Below, one piece after another: positions 36,915 to 48,386 of a stretch of DNA of 64,000 bases (positions are counted from its first letter, which is position 1; each line of letters begins with the position of its first letter). Below the pieces are notes generated by a model. It saw only the letters and a program-made list of their open reading frames with translations. It was not told where the DNA came from and did no database searches. Source of the stretch: Voacanga thouarsii. Taxonomy: Eukaryota > Streptophyta > Magnoliopsida > Gentianales > Apocynaceae. The stretch is taken from assembly GCA_026120185.1 (NCBI GenBank), contig JANUWF010000008.1:1860001-1924000 (forward strand). Reading direction: 5' to 3'. A program made the position numbers and the translations under genes.

Positions 36915-39900
36915 TGTAATACCCTGTTTTAAACCACCATTAGTTCATGGGGAAAGTCATGCATAGCATAGCATTTTATATTGTATTTGATAAATCTGAA
37001 CTATCTTTATGAAGCATATGTGAATTATGTGTTTGATATTTCATGGAGTAATTTATTTGGGTGTAGTTGTGTTATATGAGGTGATAGAGCTTTTGTTTTT
37101 ATAGAGTAGAATTTAATGAAAGAATAATAAAGGGAGTTGAATTGAATTTAGGGGAATTTATTTGATGCTTATTCACACAAGAGTTATTATGGAATAATGG
37201 TTAGATATTGGTGTGTATCCTTTGGTGACTTGAGTTCAAATCCCAATTCTTGCAAACCTTCTCTTTCTTATTTCTAATTAAATTCTTTTTCCCCTATTTT
37301 CTCTCCTCTTGGCTAAAATCCCTAGGGTAGCTGCCACTTTGTTTTCCCAATCCCTAAAATATAGGAATGTAATTATTTTGGGCTTTGCTAAAAAAGAATT
37401 AAAGTTAATCAAATTCATATGATTCTTTAGTTAATGTTTTATTCTAATCTTTTAGGAAGTTAAATATTTCAACATCTAGAATTCTCTTAAGATCTTATTC
37501 TAAGGATTTATTATGAAAAGAAAAATATAGAAGCAATTATTTTGGAAACTATATTATAGCTACTAGTTTTACTAGAAGGAAAGTTGCCAAATTTTTTTAT
37601 TTTCTCTAAAGAGTTTTAATTGGAAATAAAGAGATATTGACAAATCTTTAATGGAAATAAATATTCTTCCCCAAGATTTGTTTCCTTTCAAAAATTAGTA
37701 TTCAAGGAAAAAGAAAATTCATCTTTATTCCATAAAACTAGATTTTATCACCAAATATAATTATTCCTTAATTAATTATTTTTGCCTAAACTAAATTAGC
37801 ACATTAACTAATTCTTTCTCGGACTAATATTCCATTTTTATTACTAGAATTTTCTGGAAAAATATAAACCCTAGCCGACACCTTTGATGGACATTTAATT
37901 CCATTTAAATTCCCTAAACATAGGAGAAACTTACCTTAAGTATTTTTAATCAATCAAAATCCTTTTATCTAATTAACCAGTCATATTTTTCCTCAATCCT
38001 TTACCCTAGTTTTGGCCACCCTAGCACACACACACGTTCATGAAAATCTCAGTTCCATTGCTCTCAAAATTCTCTCTTGTTTAGCCAAAACCAAAACATA
38101 AAAGACCTTATTTTTGTTTCTTCTCTTTTCGCGCAAGGCTTGACCGAAATTCAGCCTTTCCTTTTCTCTCCATATTTTGGTCATCTTGGCAACCAAAAAT
38201 CAGCCATAAAACCCTCCCAAAAACTGCTCAAAATTTTCTGCATCAAGAAAGGCCAAAAGCTATTTTTTTTCCTTGTTGAGATCAAGAGTCCAAAGCAAAG
38301 TGCGACTCTTCCGAACACTAAAGCACCCAATCCTAACCTATTTCCATCATCAACCAACCCTAAAAAAAACCCTAATCACTCCCTAAATCTGGAAAATTCT
38401 AGCCGCCACTCTCGCGAAGGATTTTGTCCGTTGCAACCTCCAATCCTCTCAAAAGTAAAAACTAAACCTAAGGTGAGTAACCCTTCAACCACTGCCAACT
38501 TTTATTCAATTAATCTTCTTCCTTTCTCTTGAATCTCGGCCATCAAGGGTCTGATTCTTGTTCCCTATTATTGGAGATTTTCAAACAAAGCTCCAAGAGC
38601 CACCAATCGACTCTTTCTTCCAAAGTAAATTCAACCAAGCACCAAAGGTGTCACATTTGCTCTTGTTGTGCCATCAAAGAGGTAATTGAGGCTTAACTCC
38701 TCTGATTTAAATAAGGTTGACATTATAGTGATGCTTTTATGCATGAAGTCTTCCATGAAAAGCATGAATAATAGAGTTGATGAGGTTTAACGGTGCAATA
38801 TTGTGAACTAAGTGTATATGGAGTGAAGCATGGTTAAATAATACTATGATGACCTAGATCTATTGCATGGTGATTAAAGATGAGATCTTTAGAAGTAAAT
38901 ATGTTCATTAAATGAGATTAATGGTAGATGAATATTCAAAGCCATTGCATAAATAAGTTGATTTGATTTTAAGCATGCATAATGATGAGGTGCATGATCA
39001 TGGGAACCTATGGAGATGACTTAATGCATTAATCCATCTAGATGTCATGGATGAATTAGATGATTAATATGATCGTAGGGATTCATGATGCATAATGATA
39101 GTGGGATAACATTTGGATCCTAATTATAGAATCAATGATTCTAGATAAGGAAGAAAGTGAAAAAGAGGGCAAGCGTTGCTGTGGTTGATTGCTAAGTATA
39201 TTCAAGTAAGTCTCTGTATAACTATTTTGCTAAATCGTACATGTTTGCAAGTCTTTTGTACAATGATATTGAAATGGTGTCAATATAATGATTAACATGT
39301 TGATAAAGATGTTGATTGAAACATGACGAAATGTTATTGTGGTATTTTGATACTTGGTTTAAGAATATGGATATTTTATTATCTAAATGATTTTGTCAAA
39401 ACTCAACTTTTAATTGAAAACGATTTCCTTTCCTTTATGACTAAAACGTTTTGAAAAGCTTGATGTGAAAATCACATTTTGCAAAGACATGGTAATCAAT
39501 GATTGTGAAAATAAGGGAAATGATTCTGCACCTAAATGGTGAGCGTTGAGTACTCAGCGGGAGTAGGCTAGTGGTACTAGTCTTGGAGAGTTAGAGTGAA
39601 TGTTCTGGCAGGAGGCTACCTCCAGAAGATAAACTCTGCTTAAAGAGGCAACAGTACTACTTAATCAGGCCGATCTGAGCTAGCATCTTAGTCCATGCAG
39701 ACTTTATTTTATTGGGTTAGACAACCAGAGTGTTGGGTGTAGAGATGGGGGAGTATCTCTCCCTAGTGGGTGAATCACCCACTGCCCAATGTTAAATGAT
39801 TACATTGGGACGCTATCATGATAGGACTTTGATATTATTATTGAATTATTGCTAATCCCTACTTTATGAATCAATGGTATTGATGAGTGATTGATTCATT

Positions 39901-40281
39901 AAGAATTGTTTTGAATATGATGAGCATGCTCCACTCAACAACTGTTTACTGATGAAAATTGACATGTAAACATATTTTGTGATTTTGATAAACCTGTATG
40001 CACGAAATGTTTAAATGTGGCATCCACACACATAGGACGTACTAAGATATCAATCTTACACCATTCTTATATTATATTTTAGAGGAGTGCTTTTATTGAG
40101 CAGGTTAAAGGGATAAGAGATGATCGTTCAGTTTATTTTATTTTGCTTTGTATTTTCTTTGAGAGACGATTGTTAGTTTCTAAATTTCAAACTTGTAGAA
40201 GTTTTGATTATGGATGTAATAAGATTATCGTTTATTTTATTTAGTCATTTTTCTTTTATACCTCATTATAAAGACCCTTGG
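36915..40281 (+). repeat. Chromovirus LTR (3' end missing), plus strand
   Basis: Begins TGTAATACCCTG directly after GTCAT, interrupting Copia-A integrase. Its last kilobase shares the LTR block with the other chromovirus copies (GTTGAGTACTCAGCGGGAG at about 39544; TTATAAAGACCC at 40267). The final ~70 bp, including the expected GGGGTGTTACA end and a right-hand GTCAT, are absent because Copia-B LTR1 begins at 40282. It could be a solo LTR or the 5' LTR of a lost element. An open frame at 38077-38532 has no recognisable domain. Confidence 0.8.
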
Positions 40282-42078
40282 TGAAGGCTTAAAAGGGCAA
40301 AAAAAAAAAGAGCATGCAGCGGAAGCGAAAGTGAAAAAATTAGAAAAAACTAAAGAACAGAAGAACCCAAACAGAGCCGGTGCCGGCTCTGGTAGCTTCA
40401 GCCGGCCCGGTCCCACTCTGTCGGGACTCCGAGAAGAAAAATTTCTAACATTTTCTTCTTGTTCTCAAAGATGGCTGGATAGGAATGTGTGGAACCGGGG
40501 TAGGTGCACTAGTGGAAACTTCTGATGCGATTCCTGCAAGCCTCCTACTCCACCTTTGCATGTATGTGAACGCCAACCTCTCGATCTTCCAGTATATGGC
40601 CTGCCTAATCCCATTTGGTGAACAACTTACAAGGCTAAAGAATTTTCTTGGAGTGAGAGAGAAAGAGGCGTCTGTTTTTTTCACCAGAGAAGAAGCCGTC
40701 AGAACTACCTTGTTCTCTATTCTCCTGTTTAACCTAAATAAAACCCTAGGTTAAACTGGACTAGCCCATTGGACTCTTAGTTTAGCCTTTTGGACTAAAT
40801 CAATTATTCTAATTAGAACCAAATAAATGGCCCAACAAATAATTAATTTTCCAGCCTAAATAAACTAGTCCAATTAACAAGCCTATATTAGTTTAGTCTC
40901 AGGTTCATCTTTAATTATTCAAAATGGGCCAAAGCCCTGAATAATTAATTAACCCACCAAACTAATTTAATTAATTCTCTCTCTCCATGGACCTTTATTT
41001 TATTCTAGCCCAATAATTAAATCAGACTACTTAAATAAAATAAATTCCATTTAAGACCAACTTCTTAGCCTATATAGAATTAGGACTCACAGTCTATATT
41101 AGGGACCAAAAGACACACCACCTTGGCTACTAAAATGACCAAAATACCATTGCCATATACATAGCTATATTTTGCATTTTAAGTATTTATTAATATCACC
41201 ATAAGGAAATATTGACCCCAAGGACAATGTTGCGTTAGCAAAGTCTCCAACCTACAGGTGTAATGACTAAAATATCCCTCTATACATCGCCGTACATTTA
41301 AAGAGGAAGAAATGTACTAACACCTCTCTAAATGACATCTACTATGCTTAGGCTTCTAGTCCGATGAACCATAACTTTCTGCATTATTTTTGCTTTCCAA
41401 TGGAGCTACCCTAAAGCAAACATCCAATCTATTTTCCCAAGGCCCTGAATACTTAGGTCATTCAAACAACCACAAAAGGTGATATAGTATAGAAACTATC
41501 ATATACAAGTCTGTCTTAACTAACTAGTCACACATACCCAATATACAAGTATATTAGTCCTACGATAGAACTACAACTATAGCATATCAAAGTACATGCT
41601 TCTAGCTTCGTCAGACCACCAACCCATACTCAAGTCATAGAGTATTAGTCCATACTGTAGTAGTAGTAGTAGTCTAGGTTTCTACCATATAGTACTTTTA
41701 AAAACCACTACTACAGGTCCTGTTCTACGTATTCGAAATACTCTTATTTCATGAAGTGAGTGGACTACTCACTGGCTAAAAGTAAGCAATTCCCCATTTA
41801 GAATTCACAATATAATAACCTAAACATGATAAAATTCCTATTCTCATCAATCGATTAAGAACGAACGTTTATATATTAAGTAACCCGTGATCCATACTTT
41901 ACTGTGAAATACTTCTATTCACATGGACCACTTACTTAAACACAATAGATCTTTTCTAAATGTAATTATGCACAAATAAAAATGTAAATTCACAAATAAT
42001 TTCTAATAATAAATTCTTTTATTAAAACATTCGATAATTACATCAGAAACCTAGTTTAAGAGGGCATATTTCCCAACA
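40282..42078 (-). repeat. Copia-B LTR1 (3' LTR of B1)
   Basis: On the minus strand it begins TGTTGGGAAATATGCCCTC and ends AAGCCTTCA. Its left ~600 bp (plus coordinates) match LTR2 closely, including a segment open on both strands (40445-40754). It ends in PPT-adjacent ATCTCCCACTTGCAC. Confidence 0.9.
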
Positions 42079-42093
42079 ATCTCCCACTTGCAC
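42079..42093 (-). promoter_or_regulatory. Copia-B1 polypurine tract
   Basis: The minus strand reads GCAAGTGGGAGAT immediately before LTR1. Confidence 0.6.
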
Positions 42094-42100
42094 TCTAAGA

Positions 42101-42874
42101 CTAAGTAAGTCCGTAGGTGCCCACCCCTATGGCTTCTAAATGTCTCTTGAAGACTCTCAAAGCTAAAGACTTGGTGAATGGATCAACTAAATTGTTCAAG
42201 AAGGCAATCTGTTCCACCACGATGTCTCGTCTCTGGATGAAATCCCGGATCAGATGGTACTTCCTCTCGATGTGCTTCCCCTTCTTGTGGTTCCGGGGTT
42301 CTTTAGATTGTGATACTGCTCTAGTGATGTCACAATACATCACAATCGGCCTGTCCATGTGTGGCACGACTCCAAGTTCTAAAAGGAACTTCTGGAGCCA
42401 GACTGCTTCCTTGGATGCCTCCGAAGCTGCCACATACTCGGCTTCCATGGTTGAGTCAGTAATGCAAGATTACTTGATACTCCTCCATGAAATAGCTCAT
42501 CTAGACAATGTGAAGACATATCCACTAGTGGATTTTCTCTCATCCTTATCCGCCTGAAAGTCTGAGTCTGTGTATCCTGTAGGAACCAAGTCATCAGCCC
42601 TGTAAACCAACATATAATCTCTCGTTCCCTTGAGGTACTTGAGAATATATTTTACAGCTTGCCAATGAACCTCCCCAAGGTTTGACTGATATCTGCTAAC
42701 TCCGCCTACGGCAAAGCATATATTTGGCATAGTACACAACATAGCGTATATGAGACTACCTATTGCCGAAGCGTAGGGAATCCTACTCATTCTATCCTTT
42801 TCTTCTTGAGACTTAGGACAGTCTCTTGAAGAAATTGACAAGCCATATCTGCAAGGAATTAGAGCTCCCTGCAT
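42101..42874 (-). pseudogene. Copia-B1 RNase H and RT thumb
   Basis: The end of pol in B1. Frames 42497-42874 and 42101-42448 give RIPYASAIGSLIYAMLCTMP, YQSNLGEVHWQAVKYILKYL, DSDFQADKDERKSTSGYVF, then EAEYVAASEASKEAVWLQKF and RKYHLIRDFIQRRDIVVEQI. The final words, VDPFTKSLALRVFKRHLEAI, are the usual copia pol ending. A single frameshift separates the two halves. It is homologous to B2 at 51900-52904. Confidence 0.85.
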
Positions 42875-43512
42875 GAATTTATGCTATACTTGGCCAACAT
42901 CTTGTCAATGTATGCCGCTTAAGATAATCCTAACATTCTTTGCTTCCTATTTTTAAGAAGTCTAAACCCGAGAATGTAGCTAATTTCTCCCAAGTCCTTC
43001 ATACTGAATGACTAGATAGCCAAACCTTTATAGATAACAATGCCCCTACATCATTTCCAATGAGTAGAATGTCATCCACATACAAGACAAGAAAAACCAC
43101 ATTAATGCCTTCAAGTTTCCTGTACACGCATGGTTCATCCTCATTTTGAATAAATCCATATGACTTTACAGTCTCATCAAAACAAATGTTCCATGGTCTC
43201 GATGCCTGCTTAAGTCTATAAATGGACTTCTTAAACTTGAAACCATATGTTCTTGGCCTACAGTAATAAAGCCTTCCGGTTGGGACATATAGATGTCTTC
43301 CCTAAGATGGCCATTTAAAAATGCCGTCTTGAAATCCATTTGCCAAAGCTCATAGTCATAATAACATGCGATGGCAAGGAGGATACGGATGAACTTAAGC
43401 ATGGCTACCAGGGAAAAGGTATCCTCATAATCGATTCCCTCTTTCTAAGTATACCTTTTCTCTTGTATACCCACTTACACCCAATAGGTTTTATCCCTTC
43501 AGGTGAAGCTAC
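42875..43512 (-). pseudogene. Copia-B1 reverse transcriptase, C-terminal part
   Basis: The minus strand carries [20 protein letters not shown] and QPEGFITVGQEHMV (frame 43166-43402), then a VLYVDDILLIGND box in a broken stretch near 43060-43095. Homology is cut at 43512 by a solo LTR and resumes at 44962; GCTAC at 43508-43512 is the left target duplication. Confidence 0.8.
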
Positions 43513-44961
43513 TGTTGGGGATATGCCCTAGAGTCAATTTGTACTTATACAATTGTCATTATGTTTTATATAATAATATGAGGCTTTCCTTTCCATGAAT
43601 AGTGAATTTTGTTTTGTTGGTCATCAAGTACGTGACTTGATAGTAAAACCCTACAATGAATACAATGACTATTCTAAAACTGTCCCTGATCGATTATTAT
43701 TATTGGAATAATAATAAATTAAGATTAGTATGTTTGTGACTTGATGGCTATGTTTTACTGGCCATGGATATTTGTGATATCGAGTCAAGACATAAATAAA
43801 TGTTAGAGAACATTGTATTGGACATGACCCACTGTGAGAGTACTTCATGGAATATGTCATAAGTACTTTCTAGCCATAATAATATTGAAAGTCCTTCGAC
43901 CTAAATTCATCATAGTTTCTTACTTGATAAATTCTATATTTTGACATTGTCTAAAGTTGTCTTTAACTAGATAATAAATTAGACTACTGTTGGATATAAA
44001 ATAAATCAAGGAGAGGAATATGATTGATGAAGGAATTTGTCCCTCTCAATTATGGGAGAGATATCCATGGGCCCCTTGATAAGTTAGACTGTTAAAAATG
44101 CATGGCCGTGCTCAAATATATCAATCTAAGATATTGATATCATTTGTTTGAACAGTCTACTATGAAATCAAGAAATAATTGATTAAGCTTAATAAGGATG
44201 ACATGCTCCGTGCCTTATGCTTAATCTGGATATCGTGTGACAAAGGGACTAAATATAAAATTATGGTTTGGTTCAAAGAGATCACCGATCTTCATTTAAC
44301 CTGGATAGTTATAATGTTTTGCTAGAAACCGCTTATAACTTGTGGGCCATTTAAATACGATTTAGGCACGCTACCGGTGTTAAATGAACCTATAGGGTCA
44401 CACAATAAGCGAACTTGTTAGGTTATTTTTCCGGTGACCAGAGTTCGATGAATCTGGATGATATCCAGATTATAAGAATCGACTCGGTAAAATAATTAGT
44501 TAAATTACCGAGATAATGGCGGAATCTTATCATATCAGTTTTAATTTAATTTGAATTTAAATTAGAATATGATAAGATATGATTAGGGTTGGACTCTAAG
44601 AGGTTCGAGGGTTTTTTAAGAAAACCCTAGCCGTCTTTCGATAGTCCAATTTTTCCGGTTGAGAACATTCGTGCCATTCTCTACCAGAGAAAGAAAAAAA
44701 AAACCTCTCAAACCCTAGGCGCTAGCACTCCCGGGTATCGAGTGAGTTCGCGGTGTGTATCCGTAGAGGACGTTCGCATACTGCAAGCGTCCGGTGATTG
44801 TTCGGGTCGAACGTACAACAGCAGCAACCGGAATCGAAGGATTTCGATTACAGCAACTGAGAGGTAACTCTTAATCGTTTACATCTTCTTAATCGTTTAC
44901 TTGGGTCCTCGGGAGGGATTCGTAGATGTTTTCCGCGTTTAGGAGTCCACGAATCCCAACA
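43513..44961 (+). mobile_element. Solo LTR, family E
   Basis: Begins TGTTGGGGATATGCCC and ends CGAATCCCAACA, 1.45 kb, with the perfect duplication GCTAC (43508-43512 and 44962-44966). The uninterrupted sequence is seen in B2 at about 53342 (GGTGAAGCTACAAGATTCC). The start resembles families D and B but the rest is not alignable by eye, so I treat it as a separate copia family. The last 300 bp are GC-richer than the surroundings. Confidence 0.92.
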
Positions 44962-44966
44962 GCTAC

Positions 44967-45868
44967 AAGATCCCAAACCTGAATGAGGTACATAGACTCA
45001 ATCTCGGCTTTGATTGCTTTATGCCATAGATTTGCATCGGCATCAACAATAACCTCCTCGTATCTAGTAGGGTCTTGTTCCTGATGGTCGGAGACTAGCT
45101 CGAAAATTTCTCCAATCTATCTCTCTGGAACCCTAGACACTCTCCCACTACGATGAGGCTCCAATTGTATAGGCTCTTGAGGTTGTGCCTCTTTTCGTTC
45201 CACAATCGGGTCAAAAGAAGTTGATTCCGAAGATAACTTCTCCTCCGGTTCCTACCTAGTTGAACTTTCTGTGGAAGTACTCTGATCATCCTCTAAGTAT
45301 CTAGCATTGGTACTTACCAGTACTTTTTACTCCTTAAGATGATAAAAGTAACCACCATTTGTCCCTTTTGGATACCCAACAAAATAGCATAATTCTAATC
45401 TTGGTTCCAACTTATCTCCCCAGACCAGTACATAAGCGGGACAACCCATATCCTGAGATGATTCAGACTTGGCTTGCGCCCAGTCCACATCTCATAGGAA
45501 GTCCTAGGTATTGACTTGGAAGGAACCAAGTTCAGAATGTATGCCATTATTTCCAGGCCATATCTCCAAAAAGACACTAGAGGAGTAGAATGAGACATCA
45601 TGCTTCAAACCATTTCCATCAATGTCCTGTTCCTTCCCTCAACTGCTCTGTTCTGCTGGGGTGTCCCCGGCGCAGAAATCTAGGATACTATCCCATGATG
45701 TACCATGTAGTCCTTGAATTCACCCAGGAGGTACTCTCCACTACGATCCAATCGTAAGGTCTAGATTAATTTACCTGTCTAACACTCCACTTTAGCCTTA
45801 AAGTCTTCGAACTTGTCAAAAGAATCAGACTTGCGTCTCATCACATAGAAAACATTGATATAGACTCT
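44967..45868 (-). pseudogene. Copia-B1 RT start and integrase C-terminal region
   Basis: The minus strand gives the RT/IN linker and, at 45395-45601, integrase C-terminal words: SFWRYGLEIMAYILNLVPSK, SIPRTSYEMWTGRKPSLNHL, RIWVVPLMYWSGE. Compared with B2 (53340-54950) the sequence jumps near 45860 from integrase core straight to the region just after the gag zinc knuckle, so about 0.7 kb covering the integrase N-terminus and protease is deleted in B1. Confidence 0.75.
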
Positions 45869-46008
45869 AGATAGAAACATTACCTGTGGGGTTCTTCTTG
45901 GTTTGAAGATCTGGACACTCCTTTTTCCAGTGTCCCTTCAGTCTACATTTGAAGCACTTGCCCTTGGGTTTGTCTTTGGACTGGGTCTTGGGCTGGGCCG
46001 CTGTGTTC
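45869..46008 (-). pseudogene. Copia-B1 gag, nucleocapsid part
   Basis: Contains a complete zinc knuckle, CFKCRLKGHWKKEC (Cx2Cx4Hx4C), at about 45915-45960, preceded by a basic KPKGK stretch. The rest of gag is at 47735-48386 beyond the D3 insertion. Confidence 0.8.
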
Positions 46009-47729
46009 TGTTAGTGTTGTGCCATAGAGGCAATCACTTGTACATTATATATGACACATTTTATTTTAATAAAAGGCATTATTTATCTTACAGTTTCTTT
46101 GGTTTACTTTAAGTAATATAACTGTTCGATAAAGTCCCTAGTACAACACTGTGTTAAGAAAATCATGATACAGATCGTGAAATGAGATTCTTACTACACA
46201 GGATGGTGTTAGTACTTAAATAGTCCCTAGTCATAGTATTAATGGGACAGGACATCATTAATGCATTAAGACTAGCATATGTTAGACTTCCTGATTTGAT
46301 TAGCTGATGGTTCTCATAACCGTGAGTATTAAGATACTCAAAGTTAACACATGAATACTTGTTAATGGAACAAGTTCATTGGATGACCTAACTTTGAGAT
46401 AATCATATGGATAACTATTTAGTGCCAGTGATATAATCTCAATATAGCAAACATGCAAGTATCCTTAGATTTGAGATCTCCAAGATACTTTATTTGTTGA
46501 GCTTTGTACTTTGCCTCCAATCTCCGGAGCTTGATCGAGGGCCGCCTATAGAATGGATATTGGGTACATTGTGAGATAAATGAAAGTAGTTGAGAGGGAC
46601 AATAAAAGATTCACCACTACTAATAGTATGGGCAAATATCTCACGGCCACTTGTAGGAATTACTACTCGAAAAGTCCTTGGCCAAGGCATATATGTATTG
46701 AAAATAGTTCCAATTGATACACATCTAGAGTAGTGGGTTTCTGGTATAAGTACTATTGTACTCGGGCCAGAATTAATTCTGAAGGGAGTTAGCATTAATT
46801 CCATACTCCAAACCGAATGAGATAGTATGGTGAAAGGAGTTAATTGCACTGAAGTTTGTTATTGAAGGGTTTATGTCAAGCCACTTGACTTCCTGGACTC
46901 TTGGGTGGACATGATGTGTTGCTAGATACCTCTCATGATCTGAGAATATGGGTTTATTAATTGATGAATTAATAAACCAATCCTTATTAGAATTAATAGG
47001 ATTAATTCTAATTAATTATGGATTATTAATCTAAAAGACGTTTGGATTAATTCATGTTCGCTACCAATTGACTGGGAAACCTAGGTCACACACAATAGAT
47101 GATTATATACTCAAGTTGTTATTTGATAATAAAGTAGGGTTAATTGCGAGAAAGTGAAGTTGTTGTGGACAAATTATAATTAGTTATAATTTTTTGTCCA
47201 ATTTGTAATTGTGAGAACTTGATGTTTCCAATTACAATTAGGAAATTCTAATTGTTTTAGAATTTCAGATTTTCAGTGGATTTTGGAACATATATTGGAT
47301 ATGCTCAAAACTCTAATCCAATGGTGATTCACACGAAAATAGGAGCCACAAAACACACGATCTTCTCTCTCTCTCTCTCTCTCTCTTGTTTGCTGAAAAT
47401 GAAAACAGCCCTAGCCGCCATCTTTTTCTGCTAGCATAGGAAATTTGGTGCTTGAGTATTCCTCTGTGTGGATTACTGTTAGAGATAATCACACACTATG
47501 ATTATAGTGGTTAGACGTCCAACTCTCATGGTGTTTGCATAAGAGGATTGTTGGATCGTGCCTTGACTTGTTAAAGATCAATTTTGTTCTTCGGACGATC
47601 AAACAAAGGTAAAAAGCTATTACCTTTATTGTCTTTATGTCTTGTTTTCCACACATAAGCGGGTCATGGGATGGTATCTTGTTTATTTTCTGCTGCGCTG
47701 TATAGGATACGAGCTTGAGATACCTAACA
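46009..47729 (+). mobile_element. Solo LTR, family D, copy D3
   Basis: Starts TGTTAGTGTTGTGCC and ends GATACCTAACA. It is inserted in Copia-B1 gag: the flanks TGTTC (46004-46008) and CGTTC (47730-47734) agree at 4 of 5 bases, and the intact site is visible in B2 at about 55090. It has (CT)n at about 47363-47387. Same strand and length class as D1 and D2. Confidence 0.9.
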
Positions 47730-47734
47730 CGTTC

Positions 47735-48386
47735 CCCTTATTCTTCTTGAACTTCCTGGGCTTAGGTCCAGTTCTAGAAGATGAAGCCTTGGCAATTATA
47801 GTGTTAGATTGTGGCTTCATGACCTTCTCTGCCATCTGGAGCTCCTTCATTAACTCAGTTAAACTCATGTTTAAATGGTTCATGTTGTAATTCAACTTGA
47901 ACTGCGTAAAGAAACCTGGTAGAGATTCGAGAACCATGTTCACTAGGCTCTCAGGGTCAATGACAGCCCCTAAGATTTCTGCCTCCTCGAAAGAAGCAAT
48001 CATCTTGAGCATATGCTCTCTGACGATGCTCCCTCAGCCATCTTAGTGTTAATGATAGTTCGAAGAGCCTCCTACCTTGCGGGCCGACTCTTATCCGCAA
48101 ACATCATGGCTAATGATTGAGTTATATTATACGCAGTGGCCATATGCTCATGTTTAGATTGAAGCACATTAGACATGGAGGCCAACATGTAACAATAAGC
48201 CATCTCATCACGCTCCTCGGTGGTGGAACCCTCCCCAATAACAGAGCAGGTTTCGTAAATGACATACTTATACTCTTTCGCTGTGAGTATTATGTCTATG
48301 TTCCTCTTCCAATCCACATAGTTTGGTCCCGGTAGCTTATTCTCTCTGAGAATAACGACCAATGGACTAAAAGAATCTCCCACCAT
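47735..48386 (-). pseudogene. Copia-B1 gag, capsid part
   Basis: Start at the ATG 48384-48386 (MVGDSFSPLVVILRENKL), chosen because B2 begins at the homologous place (MISGGSFSHLAIILCENKL). It continues PGPNYVDWKRNIDIILTAKE and MAYCYMLASMSNVLQSKHEH, typical copia gag. A stop follows ADKSRPAR. Frame 47683-48012 then gives MIASFEEAEILGAVIDPESL, FTQFKLNYNMNHLNMSLTEL and a Lys-rich end that runs into the D3 junction. At least one stop and one shift. Confidence 0.82.

Noticed and set aside
38077..38532. 151-residue Pro/Ser-rich frame
   Set aside because: Lies inside a chromovirus LTR; low complexity, no domain, and not seen in the other LTR copies.
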